This document shows, piece after piece, positions 1 through 8,346 of a stretch of 37,400 nt of DNA. A program made the translations under genes and the position numbers. Below the pieces are notes generated by a model that did no database searches, had not been told where the DNA came from, and saw nothing but the letters and a program-made list of their open reading frames with translations. Source of the stretch: Pseudomonadota bacterium (lineage in GTDB: Bacteria > Pseudomonadota > Gammaproteobacteria > Xanthomonadales > Xanthomonadaceae); NCBI GenBank assembly GCA_023395465.1, contig JAEWZE010000156.1, forward strand, positions 1 through 37,400, written 5' to 3'. Every line of letters begins with the position of its first letter. Position 1 is the stretch's first letter.

Positions 1-2
1 GC

Positions 3-326
3 TCGCGCGAGGACGACGAGGACGGCAGCGTCAGCGTCGGCGGACTGCGCATCGACGGCGCCGCGCACCGCGTGTTCGCCAACGACCAGCCGGTCAGCAT
101 CGGGCCAACCGAATACCGGCTGCTGCATTTCTTCATGACCCACCCCGAGCGCGTCTACAGCCGCACCCAGTTGCTCGACCACGTCTGGGGTGGCAGCGTC
201 TATGTCGAGGAGCGGACGGTCGACGTGCACATCCGGCGCCTGCGCAAGACCCTGGAGCCGTCCGGCTTCGACGGCATGGTGCAGACGGTGCGCGGCGCCG
301 GCTACCGCTTCTCGGCCGCGGTGTGA
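3..326 (+). CDS. phoB: PhoB response regulator, C-terminal part (5' end outside window)
   Basis: Only the C-terminal winged-helix DNA-binding domain is present; the receiver domain lies before base 1. The reading frame is open from base 3 to the TGA at 324-326. The stretch GPTEYRLLHFFMTHPERVYS and the following TQLLDHVWG, YVEERTVDVHIRRLRK and TVRGAGYRFS match the OmpR/PhoB fold, and PhoB itself closely, as I recall the E. coli protein. PhoB phosphorylated by PhoR binds Pho boxes and activates phosphate-starvation genes. The cognate kinase gene phoR follows on the same strand after a 200-bp spacer. A GTG at 72 is internal to the domain and is not a real start. Confidence 0.93.
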   Translation, partial: SREDDEDGSVSVGGLRIDGAAHRVFANDQPVSIGPTEYRLLHFFMTHPERVYSRTQLLDHVWGGSVYVEERTVDVHIRRLRKTLEPSGFDGMVQTVRGAGYRFSAAV

Positions 327-526
327 GCAGGCCGTCCCGGCCGGGACAGCCGCGGCAGGGCCCGGCGGGCTTGTCCCGCGCGGCGCGGACAGGCATGGTC
401 GACGACAGCCTGCCCCTCGTCGTGATGCCGCGGGGGACGGGCCGCCACACCGGCCCGGTCTGACCCGGGCCAGCGCCCGCCTCCACGCGACCCACCCGAA
501 TCCGCCCGACCCGCCACTTGATTCCC

Positions 527-1852
527 ATGCCGCCCAGCGCCCGTTCCGCGTGGATCCGCACCCTGTGCCAGCTCGGCCTGGTGCTGGCGGCCGCGCTCGC
601 GGTCGGACTGCTGCTGGGCCAGACCGGACTGGCGCTCGCGATTGGCGCGCTGTGCGTGCTGGCGTGGCACTACTGGCGCCTGCGGCGCCTGCTCGCCCGG
701 CTCGGCGCGCGGCAGCGCCAGCCGGAAGTGTTCGGCAACGGCGTGTGGAACGAACTCGAACGCCAGCTGCGCGCCAACCAGGACGGCATGCGCGCGCGCA
801 AGCGCCGCCTGATCGCGATGCTGCGCGCCTATCGCGCGGTCGCCGCGGCGCTGCCCGATGCGGTGGTGGTGGTGGAACGCAACAGCCAGCGCGTGCAGTG
901 GTTCAACGACGCCGCCACGCGCCTGCTCGGGCTGCGCTACCCGGCCGACGTCGGCCAGCCGCTGGGCGACCGGCTGCAGCCGCTGCGGATCTCGCACTGG
1001 CTCGCGGCAGGCCGCAACGCCGAACCGCTGCTCGACGCGCCCTCGCCGGTGGCGCCCGAGATCCGCCTGACCCTGCGCCTGATCCCGTATTCGGACGACC
1101 TGTGGCTGGTGGTCGCGCGCGACGTGACCAAGATGATGCGGCTCGAGCAGATGCGCCGCGATTTCGTCGCCAACGTCTCCCATGAACTGCGCACGCCGCT
1201 GACCGTGGTGCATGGCTACCTCGACATACTCGATGCCGACGAGCACCCCGAATGGGCGCCGATGCTGGGCGAGATGCAGGTGCAGTCGCAGCGCATGACG
1301 CAGCTGGTGGAAGACCTGCTCACGCTGTCGCGGCTCGAAGCCCAGGACGGCGTGGAAAGCGAGCCGGTGGCCATGTCCTCGATGCTGGGCACGCTGCGCC
1401 GGGAGGCCATGGCGCTGAGCCAGGGACGCCACCTGGTGACCGTCGAGGACAGCGCCGGCGTCGACCTGGACGGCTCCACCCGCGAGCTGCACAGCGCGTT
1501 CTCGAACCTGGTGAGCAACGCGGTGCGCTACACCCCGGCCGGCGGCACCGTCGCGATCGATTTCGCACGCGACGGCGACGGCGCGGTGCTGTCGGTGCGC
1601 GACAGCGGCTACGGCATCCCGCCGGCGCACCTGCCGCGCCTGACCGAGCGCTTCTACCGCGTTTCGACCAGCCGCTCGCGCGAATCGGGCGGCACCGGCC
1701 TGGGCCTGGCCATCGTCAAGCACGTGCTCAACCTGCACCAGGCGCGGCTGGAGATCGCCAGCGAGGTCGGGCGCGGCAGCGTGTTTTCCTGTCATTTCGG
1801 CGCCGACCGCATCCTGCCGCGCGACGGCGACTGTCCTGGAGCTGTTCCGTGA
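527..1852 (+). CDS. phoR: PhoR phosphate-regulon sensor histidine kinase
   Basis: A 441-aa sensor kinase, against about 431 in E. coli. The N-terminus has two close hydrophobic segments (about residues 14-50), followed by a PAS-like region (about 100-195). The phosphoacceptor His219 lies in NVSHELRTPL. The ATPase domain shows NLVSNAVRYTP (N box), DSGYGIP (G1), FYRV (F box) and GTGLGLAIVKH (G2). I chose ATG 527; a TTG at 518 gives three more residues and has no better ribosome site. PhoR senses phosphate status through the Pst/PhoU complex and phosphorylates or dephosphorylates PhoB, whose gene lies just upstream. Its stop overlaps the GTG of ppk, so kinase and polyphosphate kinase are probably translated together. 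Confidence 0.95.
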   Translation: MPPSARSAWIRTLCQLGLVLAAALAVGLLLGQTGLALAIGALCVLAWHYWRLRRLLARLGARQRQPEVFGNGVWNELERQLRANQDGMRARKRRLIAMLRAYRAVAAALPDAVVVVERNSQRVQWFNDAATRLLGLRYPADVGQPLGDRLQPLRISHWLAAGRNAEPLLDAPSPVAPEIRLTLRLIPYSDDLWLVVARDVTKMMRLEQMRRDFVANVSHELRTPLTVVHGYLDILDADEHPEWAPMLGEMQVQSQRMTQLVEDLLTLSRLEAQDGVESEPVAMSSMLGTLRREAMALSQGRHLVTVEDSAGVDLDGSTRELHSAFSNLVSNAVRYTPAGGTVAIDFARDGDGAVLSVRDSGYGIPPAHLPRLTERFYRVSTSRSRESGGTGLGLAIVKHVLNLHQARLEIASEVGRGSVFSCHFGADRILPRDGDCPGAVP

Positions 1853-3996
1853 ACCGATCCGGCAAGGCGGCCACGCCGCGCAAGCCGCGCAAGACCGCTC
1901 CAGCCGCGCCGCTGCCGCCGGCGCCGGACGCGGCGATGCCCGATCCGCTGTGCGAGCCCTCGCTGTACTTCAACCGCGAGATGTCGCAGCTGGACTTCAA
2001 CTTCCGCGTGCTGGCCCAGGCGCTGGACGAGTCCGTGCCGCTGCTGGAGCGGCTGCGCTACCTGTGCATCTCCTGCACCAACCTCGACGAGTTCTTCGAG
2101 ATCCGCGCGGCCACCGTGCGCCACGCCCAGGATTTCGGCACGGTGCCCACGCCGCCCGACGGCCTGGCGCCGGCGACGGTGCTCAAGCGCATCCACGATC
2201 GTGCCGCCGAACTGGTCGATGCCCAGTACCGGTGCTGGAACGAGGTGCTGCGCCCGGCGCTGACCGACAACGGCGTGCGCGTGATCGGCCGCGGCCAGTG
2301 GAGCGCGCGCCAGACCCGCTGGCTACGCGCCTACTTCCGCGACGAGATCATGCCGGTGCTCTCGCCGCTGGGCCTGGATCCGGCGCATCCGTTCCCGAAG
2401 ATCCTCAACAAGTCGCTCAACATCGTGGTGGTGCTGAAAGGCCGGGACGCGTTCGGACGCGTCGGCAACCTCGCCATCGTCCGCGCCCCGCGCTCTTTGC
2501 CCCGCATCATCCAGCTGCCGGAGAAGGCGTCCGGCGGCGAGAACGACTTCGTGTTCCTGTCGGCGGTGCTGTCGGAATTCGTGCACGAACTGTTCCCGGG
2601 CATGGAGGTCAAGGGCGCCTACCAGTTCCGCGTCACCCGCAACTCCGAGCTGATCGTGGACGAGGACGAGGTCGAGAACCTGGCCCTGGCGCTGCGCGAC
2701 GAGCTGCGCGGGCGCGGCTACCTGCGCGCGATGCGGCTGGAGATCGCCGCCAACTGCCCGCAGTCGATCGTGCGCACCCTGCTGCGCAACTTCGAGCTGC
2801 CCGAGAACGCGGTCTACCGCATCGACGGTCCGGTCAACCTCAACCGGGTGATCCAGGTCTACGACCTGGTGCAGCGGCCGGACCTGAAGTTCCCGCCGTT
2901 CCAGCCGCGCGCGCTCAAGCACGACGACGCGATGTTCGACCTGCTCGCCACCGGCGACGTGCTGCTGCACCACCCCTTCGATGCGTTCTCCCCGGTCCTG
3001 GAACTGATCAAGCAGGCGGCCGAGGACCCCAACGTCCTGGCGATCAAGCAGACGCTGTACCGCACCGGGGCCGACTCGCCGATCGTCGAGCACCTGGTCC
3101 AGGCCGCGCGCAACGGCAAGGACGTGACCGTGGTGGTCGAGCTGCGCGCGCGCTTCGACGAGGAAGCCAACCTCGGCCTGGCCGACCGGCTGCAGGAGGC
3201 CGGCGTGCAGGTGGTGTACGGCGTGGTCGGCTTCAAGACCCACGCCAAGATGCTGCTGGTGGTGAGGCGCGAAGGCCGCAAGCTGCGCCGCTACGTGCAC
3301 CTGGGCACCGGCAACTACCATTCCGGCACGGCCCGCGTGTACACCGACATCGGCCTGATCAGCGCCGATCCGGACATCGGCAACGACGTGCACCTGATCT
3401 TCCAGCAGCTGTCCGGCCTGGCGCCGGCGATCTCGCTCAAGCGCCTGCTGCAGTCACCGTTCACGCTGCACGCGGGCATCCTCGAACGCATCGAGCGCGA
3501 GGCCGCGCATGCGCGCGCCGGCCGCCCGGCGCGGATCATCGCCAAGATGAACGCGCTCAACGAACCGCAGGTGATGCGCGCGCTGTACGCGGCCTCGCAG
3601 GCGGGCGTGTCGATCGACCTGATCGTACGCGGCGCCTGCTCGCTGCGACCCGGCGTCCCCGGGGTGTCCGAGAACATCCGCGTGCGCTCGATCGTCGGCC
3701 GCTTCCTCGAGCACCATCGCGTCTACTGGTTCGGCAACGACGGCCAGCCCGACCTGCTGTGCTCCAGCGCCGACTGGCTCGAGCGCAATCTTTTGCGGCG
3801 GGTGGAGACCTGTTTCCCCATTCTCGATCCCGTGCTCGCCGCACGGGTCAAGGAAGAGGCCCTCGACAACTACCTGGCCGACAACCTCAACGCCTGGGAA
3901 TTGCACGAGGACGGCGTTTACCGCAAGCTTGCGCCGGACGAGGATTCCCTGCCGCATTCGGCGCAAACCTTCCTGCTGGCCAGACTCTGCGGATGA
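1849..3996 (+). CDS. ppk: Polyphosphate kinase 1
   Basis: PPK1 reversibly transfers the ATP gamma-phosphate onto long-chain polyphosphate. The 715-aa frame is complete. The catalytic histidines are visible as His465 in THAKM, the autophosphorylated residue by analogy with E. coli His435, and His484 in HLGTGNYH (E. coli His454); the 19-residue spacing matches. The N-terminal domain starts at about residue 38 (LYFNREMSQLDFNFRV). I chose GTG 1849: GGAG lies about 8 nt upstream and the codon overlaps the phoR stop as GTGA. An ATG at 1936 would give 686 aa, nearer the E. coli length, but has no ribosome site; the extra 29 residues are basic and Pro/Ala-rich, so they may be a dispensable tail. The stop overlaps ppx as ATGA. 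Confidence 0.96.
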   Translation: MNRSGKAATPRKPRKTAPAAPLPPAPDAAMPDPLCEPSLYFNREMSQLDFNFRVLAQALDESVPLLERLRYLCISCTNLDEFFEIRAATVRHAQDFGTVPTPPDGLAPATVLKRIHDRAAELVDAQYRCWNEVLRPALTDNGVRVIGRGQWSARQTRWLRAYFRDEIMPVLSPLGLDPAHPFPKILNKSLNIVVVLKGRDAFGRVGNLAIVRAPRSLPRIIQLPEKASGGENDFVFLSAVLSEFVHELFPGMEVKGAYQFRVTRNSELIVDEDEVENLALALRDELRGRGYLRAMRLEIAANCPQSIVRTLLRNFELPENAVYRIDGPVNLNRVIQVYDLVQRPDLKFPPFQPRALKHDDAMFDLLATGDVLLHHPFDAFSPVLELIKQAAEDPNVLAIKQTLYRTGADSPIVEHLVQAARNGKDVTVVVELRARFDEEANLGLADRLQEAGVQVVYGVVGFKTHAKMLLVVRREGRKLRRYVHLGTGNYHSGTARVYTDIGLISADPDIGNDVHLIFQQLSGLAPAISLKRLLQSPFTLHAGILERIEREAAHARAGRPARIIAKMNALNEPQVMRALYAASQAGVSIDLIVRGACSLRPGVPGVSENIRVRSIVGRFLEHHRVYWFGNDGQPDLLCSSADWLERNLLRRVETCFPILDPVLAARVKEEALDNYLADNLNAWELHEDGVYRKLAPDEDSLPHSAQTFLLARLCG

Positions 3997-5531
3997 TGGA
4001 TGCGCTTGCCCGTGCCGGAACATTGACCTCGCCACTGCGCGATGGCGACATGCTGGCCGCGATCGACCTGGGGTCCAACAGCTTCCACATGGTGGTGGCC
4101 ACCTACACGCTGGGCCAGCTGCGCATCGTCGACCGGCTGCGCGAGACCGTGCGCCTGGCCGAAGGCCTGGACGGCAAGGGCGCGCTGTCGGCGGAAGTGC
4201 GCCAGCGCGCGCTGACCTGCCTGGCACGCTTCGGACAGCGGATCCGCGAAATCCCGCCGCAGCGCGTGCGCGCGCTGGCGACCAACACCGTGCGCCTGCT
4301 GGCCGCGCCGCAATCGTTCCTGGTCCCGGCCGAGACCGCGCTGGGCCACGGCATCGAAGTGATCTCCGGCCGCGAGGAGGCGCGCCTGATCTACCTTGGC
4401 GTCGCCCACGCGCAGCGGCCCCGCCCCGGCAGCCTGCGCCTGGTGGTCGACATCGGCGGCGGTTCGACCGAATGCATCATCGGCCGCGGCTTCCAGGCGG
4501 TCGAACGCGAAAGCCTGCAGGTCGGCTGCATCGCGACGACACGCCGCTTCTTCGGCAACGGCAAGCTGTCGAAGAAGAAGTGGCGCGAAGCGGTGATCGA
4601 AGTCGGCGCCGAGTTCCAGCAGTTCGCCAACACCTATCGCGCGCTGGGCTGGAACGAGGCGATCGGGGCCTCCGGCACCAACAAGGCGATCGGCGAGATC
4701 TGCGCCGCGATGAAGCTGACCAAGGGTGCCGTCACCGCCGAGGCGCTGCCGCAGGTGCGCGACCGGCTGCTGCAGGCCGGCCACATCGACGACATCGACC
4801 TGCCCGGCCTGTCGGCCGACCGGCGGCCGATCATCGCCGGCGGCATCGTGGTCCTGGAGGCGGCCTTCGCCGCGCTTGGGCTGACCCGCATGGCGGTGAG
4901 CAAGGCCGCCATGCGCGAAGGCGTGCTGTACGACATGCTGGGCCGCGGCGGCGAACACGACCCGCGCGAGGCCTCGATCCTCGCCCTCACCCAGCGCTAC
5001 GGCATCGACGTGGCCCAGGCTGCGCGCGTGGAAACCACGGCGATCCGCCTGTTCGAACAGGCCGCCCCCGCCTGGAAACTCGATTCGGACGACCTGCTGA
5101 TGCTGGCCTGGGCGGCGCGGCTGCACGAGGTGGGCCTGGTCATCGCGCACAGCCAGTACCAGGTGCACGGCGCCTACGTCATCGAGCATTCCGACATCGC
5201 CGGCTTCTCCCGCCAGGAGCAGCAGTTCCTCGGTGCGCTGGTGCGCACCCACCGGCGCCGCGTACCCAAGTCCGCCTTCGATGCCCTGCCCGACCGCCTG
5301 CTCGACTCAGCGCGGCGCAGCGCGGCGCTGCTGCGGATTTCCGCCCTGCTGCACCGCGCGCGCGATGCCGACGAGATCCCGCGCCTGGACCTGGAGGTGG
5401 CCGGATCCAGGCTCATCCTGCGGATGGATCGCCGCTGGCTGGAGATGCGGCCGCTGCTGCGCGCCGACCTGGAAAGCGAACCCGCGGACATCGCCTCGCT
5501 CGGGCTCCAGCTCGAGATCGCGGCAGACTGA
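3993..5531 (+). CDS. ppx: Exopolyphosphatase (Ppx/GppA family)
   Basis: A 512-aa protein matching the E. coli PPX length. It removes terminal phosphate from polyphosphate and so opposes Ppk. ASKHA-fold motifs are clear: the phosphate-1 loop AAIDLGSNSFHMVV near residue 31, SGREEARLIYLGV carrying the probable catalytic Glu, and the phosphate-2 loop DIGGGSTECIIG. The C-terminal HD-like domain is seen in WAARLHEVGL and HGAYVIEHSDIAGF. Start is ATG 3993, whose bases overlap the ppk stop (ATGA). Placing synthase and hydrolase in one coupled unit behind phoBR links polyphosphate turnover to phosphate sensing. GppA (pppGpp hydrolase) is a close relative, but the position next to ppk favours Ppx. Confidence 0.93.
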   Translation: MMDALARAGTLTSPLRDGDMLAAIDLGSNSFHMVVATYTLGQLRIVDRLRETVRLAEGLDGKGALSAEVRQRALTCLARFGQRIREIPPQRVRALATNTVRLLAAPQSFLVPAETALGHGIEVISGREEARLIYLGVAHAQRPRPGSLRLVVDIGGGSTECIIGRGFQAVERESLQVGCIATTRRFFGNGKLSKKKWREAVIEVGAEFQQFANTYRALGWNEAIGASGTNKAIGEICAAMKLTKGAVTAEALPQVRDRLLQAGHIDDIDLPGLSADRRPIIAGGIVVLEAAFAALGLTRMAVSKAAMREGVLYDMLGRGGEHDPREASILALTQRYGIDVAQAARVETTAIRLFEQAAPAWKLDSDDLLMLAWAARLHEVGLVIAHSQYQVHGAYVIEHSDIAGFSRQEQQFLGALVRTHRRRVPKSAFDALPDRLLDSARRSAALLRISALLHRARDADEIPRLDLEVAGSRLILRMDRRWLEMRPLLRADLESEPADIASLGLQLEIAAD

Positions 5532-5689
5532 AAGACCGCCTGCAGCGGATCGACGCGCACCGCAAGGCCTGCGCGAAGCGGCGGTTGCACTGTGAACACC
5601 GGCTCCGACCAGAGCGCGGGGTGACGCGCTTGAGAACCGATCCGGTGCGCGAAGCGGCCTGCCCACCCCGCGTCCACCCCGCGTCGCCT

Positions 5690-5729
5690 CCGTCACCGCG
5701 CGGTCATCCGCCCGCCATCGGGGTTTCAT
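5690..5729 (+). promoter_or_regulatory. Candidate Pho box array (PhoB sites) before the glycosyltransferase
   Basis: Four 7-mers repeat at exact 11-bp steps: CCGTCAC (5690), CGGTCAT (5701), CCGCCAT (5712) and GTTTCAT (5723). The Pho box consensus is CTGTCAT repeated every 11 bp; these match 5, 6, 5 and 5 of 7 positions. A weak -10-like CAGCAT at 5740-5745 sits 10 bp after the last repeat, the usual Pho-box geometry. GGAGG at 5757-5761 and ATG 5766 follow. Seen directly: spacing and matches. Inferred: PhoB binding. The whole 5532-5765 spacer holds no other feature I can support. Confidence 0.5.
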
Positions 5730-5765
5730 CCGCCAGGGGCAGCATGGGCCAAACGCGGAGGCCGC

Positions 5766-6914
5766 ATGCACTACGCCATCGTCACCGAGACGTACCCGCC
5801 CGAGGTCAACGGCGTGGCGTTGACCGTGCAGTCGCTGGTCACCGGCTTGCGGGCGCGCGGCCACCGGGTCTCGCTGGTGCGGCCGCGCCAGCAGGAGGCA
5901 GGCCCAGCCGATCCGGAACAGACGCTCGTGCCCGGCTTCGCGCTGCCCCGCTATCCGGGCCTGCGCGCGGGCCTGCCGGCTGCGCGGTTGCTGGGCCGCA
6001 CCTGGCGCTGCGCTCGACCGGACGCGATCTACATCGCCACGGAAGGCCCGCTGGGCTGGTCGGCCCTGCGCGCCGCCCGCAGGCACGGGATCCCGATCGC
6101 CACCGGCTTCCACACCCGCTTCGACGAGTACATGCGCGACTACCGCATGCCCTGGCTCGAGCCGGTCGCACTGGAGTGGATGCGCCGCTTCCACAACCGG
6201 GCCGATGCGACCCTGGTACCGACGCGCGAACTGGAAACCACTCTCCGCAGCAGCGGCTTCCGCCACGTGCGCCGGCTGCCGCGGGCGGTCGATACCGCCC
6301 TGTTCGACCCGTCCCGCCGCAGCGACGCGGTGCGTGCCGCGCTGGCGGTCGCGGCCGGTGCGCCGCTGGTGATCCATGTCGGGCGGCTGGCGCCGGAGAA
6401 AAACCTGCCGCTGGCGCTGCGCGCCTTCCGCCGGCTGCAGGCACAGCGGCCCGACGCACGCATGGTCTGGGTGGGCGATGGTCCGCTGCGCGAGCGCCTG
6501 CAGCGCGAGAATCCCGATTGCGCCTTCACCGGCGTGCTGCGCGGCGAGGCGCTGGCGCGCATGTTCGCGAGCGCCGACCTGTTCCTGTTCCCGAGCCGGA
6601 GCGAGACTTTCGGCAACGTGACCCTCGAATCGATGGCCAGCGGCGTGCCGGTCGTCGCCTACGACTACGGTGCGGCGCGCGAACACCTGCGCGACGGCTT
6701 TCATGGCGCCGCTGTCCCCTGCGACGACGAAGACGCGTTCCTCGCTGCCGCAGTGGCCCTGGGTCGCGACCCCGACCGGCTGCGGGCCCAGGGATTCGCG
6801 GCGCGCGAGGCCGTGCTTGGGCTCTCGCAACAACAGGTGGCGGCGGACTTCGACCGGCTGCTGGCAGGACTTCGCGAACCGGAGCACGCGCATGTCGACG
6901 ACGCCGCAGCCTAG
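5766..6914 (+). CDS. GT4-family glycosyltransferase, probably acting on a lipid acceptor
   Basis: A 382-aa retaining GT-B glycosyltransferase. The N-terminal acceptor domain has the typical ETYPPEVNGVA glycine-rich start and IATEGPLGWSALRAA followed by TGFHTRFDEYMRDY, a pattern shared with SqdX/MgtA-type diacylglycerol glycosyltransferases. The C-terminal nucleotide-sugar domain has HVGRLAPEKN and the E-x7-E motif (Glu280 and Glu288, in SETFGNVTLE). GGAGG precedes ATG 5766. The PAP2 phosphatase gene starts inside its 3' end, so the two form a unit. Because PAP2 enzymes can make diacylglycerol from phosphatidate and the pair lies behind a candidate Pho box, I infer a role in making glycolipids when phosphate is short. 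The acceptor and sugar are not proven; a capsule or LPS sugar transfer is the alternative. Confidence 0.85.
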   Translation: MHYAIVTETYPPEVNGVALTVQSLVTGLRARGHRVSLVRPRQQEAGPADPEQTLVPGFALPRYPGLRAGLPAARLLGRTWRCARPDAIYIATEGPLGWSALRAARRHGIPIATGFHTRFDEYMRDYRMPWLEPVALEWMRRFHNRADATLVPTRELETTLRSSGFRHVRRLPRAVDTALFDPSRRSDAVRAALAVAAGAPLVIHVGRLAPEKNLPLALRAFRRLQAQRPDARMVWVGDGPLRERLQRENPDCAFTGVLRGEALARMFASADLFLFPSRSETFGNVTLESMASGVPVVAYDYGAAREHLRDGFHGAAVPCDDEDAFLAAAVALGRDPDRLRAQGFAAREAVLGLSQQQVAADFDRLLAGLREPEHAHVDDAAA

Positions 6915-7431
6915 CTGGTGGGTGCAGAACGATTCGGGCTGGTGCCTGCGCGCCAACCGCGCCGGCGCGCGGCGCGGGATCCGCAGCGGCTTCGCCCTGG
7001 TCAGCCGCCTGGGCGACGGGGTGTTCTGGTACCTGCTGATGGCGACGATGATCCTCGCCGACGGCCTGGACGGCCTCGCCGCCAGCGCGCACCTGGCGGC
7101 GACCGGCGTGGTGGCGCTCAGCCTGTACAAGTTCCTCAAACGCTGGACGCGGCGGCCGCGCCCGTTCGCCGCCGACTGCCGCATCCATGCCTGGGTGGCG
7201 CCTCTGGACGAGTTCAGCTTCCCCTCCGGCCACACCCTGCACGCGGTGGCCTTCACCGTCGTGGCGCTGGCCTACTACCCGGCGCTGGCCTGGCTGCTCC
7301 TGCCGTTCACCATGGCGGTGGCCGCCTCGCGCGTGGTGCTGGGCCTGCACTACCCCAGCGACGTATTCGCCGCCACCGCCATCGGCGGTGCGCTGGCCGG
7401 TCTCTCGCTATGGATCGGCACGCTGCTGTAG
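6892..7431 (+). CDS. PAP2-family membrane phosphatase
   Basis: A 179-aa integral membrane acid phosphatase. All three PAP2 motifs are present: K-x6-RP (KRWTRRPRP), PSGH (FPSGHTLHAVA) and SR-x5-H-x3-D (SRVVLGLHYPSD). Three to five hydrophobic helices surround them. ATG 6892 is chosen because GGAG lies 7 nt upstream; the gene overlaps the glycosyltransferase by 23 bp, implying translational coupling. Family members hydrolyse phosphatidate, lyso-lipid phosphates or undecaprenyl pyrophosphate on the outer side of the inner membrane. With a lipid-type glycosyltransferase as partner, phosphatidate to diacylglycerol is the most economical guess; undecaprenyl-PP recycling cannot be excluded. The gene ends 30 bp from a convergent neighbour. 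Confidence 0.9.
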   Translation: MSTTPQPSWWVQNDSGWCLRANRAGARRGIRSGFALVSRLGDGVFWYLLMATMILADGLDGLAASAHLAATGVVALSLYKFLKRWTRRPRPFAADCRIHAWVAPLDEFSFPSGHTLHAVAFTVVALAYYPALAWLLLPFTMAVAASRVVLGLHYPSDVFAATAIGGALAGLSLWIGTLL

Positions 7432-7461
7432 GCAGCGCTTCACGGCCTGCCGCTGCGCGCT

Positions 7462-8346
7462 TCAGTCCAGTCGTTCGACCCGGGCGCTGGCGACCCCCGG
7501 GAGCGACTGGCCGCGCCAGTCGCGATCGTTGGCCACCTGGGCGTGTGCGCGCGAATCCTCCAGCGCCGCGAAATCGAGTTCGGCCACGGCCCATTGCGCG
7601 TCGCCCACGGTGGCTGCGACCACGCCATCGGCCGGCCAGCCGGCGTCCATCGGCGCATGGAGGGCCGCCTCACCGGTATTCACGTCCAGCGCAGGGTTCC
7701 AGGGCGCCTCACCCGCGGTCACCGCCCGTGCCACGAAGCAGCGGTTCTCCAGCGCGCGCGCCAGGCAGCCCACGCGGACGCGGGTCGCGCCGGCCGCGGT
7801 GTCGGTGCAGCTGGGCACCAGCAGCAGCCGCGCGCCAGCCTCGTACTGCGCGCGCACCGGCAGCGGGAACTCGATGTCGTAGCACACCGCCAGGCCCAGC
7901 CGCAGCCCGCCCACGTCGAACACCTTCAGCGCGTCGCCGCCATCGATCAGGCCGGTCGCCTTCTCGAAGCCGGTGAGCTGCAGCTTGTCCTGCCAGGCAT
8001 GGGCGCCGCCGGGCAGCAGCAGGTCGGCGCGGTTACGGTAGCGTCCGGTTCCGGAGTCGACCAGGAACGTGCCTGCGGCGACGATCATGCCGGTGTCGCG
8101 CGCGATCGCCGAGAACAGCGCCAGCCACGGTTCGCGATAGCGCTGGATTGCCGCAAGCGAGGCGTGCAGGTCGCCGGCAATGTCCGGGGCCAGAGTCGAG
8201 GCCAGCTCCAGCGACAGGTATTCCGGCAGGACGGCGATGCCGGCGCCCTGCGCCGCGACGCCCTCGAGCAGGCGCCGCTGGCGTTGCGCGAACGCATCGA
8301 AGCTGGCGGGCGCCTGGATCGCATATTTCGCGGCGGCGACCTTCAT
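7462..8346 (-). CDS. Carbon-nitrogen hydrolase (nitrilase superfamily)
   Basis: A 294-aa amidase-fold enzyme. The Glu-Lys-Cys triad is visible: Glu42 in VLPEYLS, Lys121 in WQDKLQL and Cys155 in AVCYDIEFP. The superfamily cleaves non-peptide C-N bonds in amides, nitriles or carbamoyl compounds in the cytoplasm; the substrate here is unknown. The start ATG at 8346 overlaps the stop of the upstream GNAT gene as ATGA, so the two are translated together. A nitrilase/acetyltransferase pairing suggests processing and acetylation of a shared amine or amide, but nothing in the sequence names it. Confidence 0.9.
   Translation of the reverse strand: MKVAAAKYAIQAPASFDAFAQRQRRLLEGVAAQGAGIAVLPEYLSLELASTLAPDIAGDLHASLAAIQRYREPWLALFSAIARDTGMIVAAGTFLVDSGTGRYRNRADLLLPGGAHAWQDKLQLTGFEKATGLIDGGDALKVFDVGGLRLGLAVCYDIEFPLPVRAQYEAGARLLLVPSCTDTAAGATRVRVGCLARALENRCFVARAVTAGEAPWNPALDVNTGEAALHAPMDAGWPADGVVAATVGDAQWAVAELDFAALEDSRAHAQVANDRDWRGQSLPGVASARVERLD

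Noticed and set aside
334..347. Perfect palindrome GTCCCGGCCGGGAC just after phoB
   Set aside because: It has no loop or T tract, so a terminator is not convincing; in a 200-bp GC-rich spacer it may be chance.
1789..1795. CTGTCAT, one perfect Pho box half site, in the end of phoR
   Set aside because: The partner 11 bp away (GCGCCGA) does not match, and the bases are explained by coding sequence.
5307..7256. 649-aa minus-strand frame opposite ppx, the glycosyltransferase and PAP2
   Set aside because: Antisense of three recognised genes; no ribosome site and low-complexity product.
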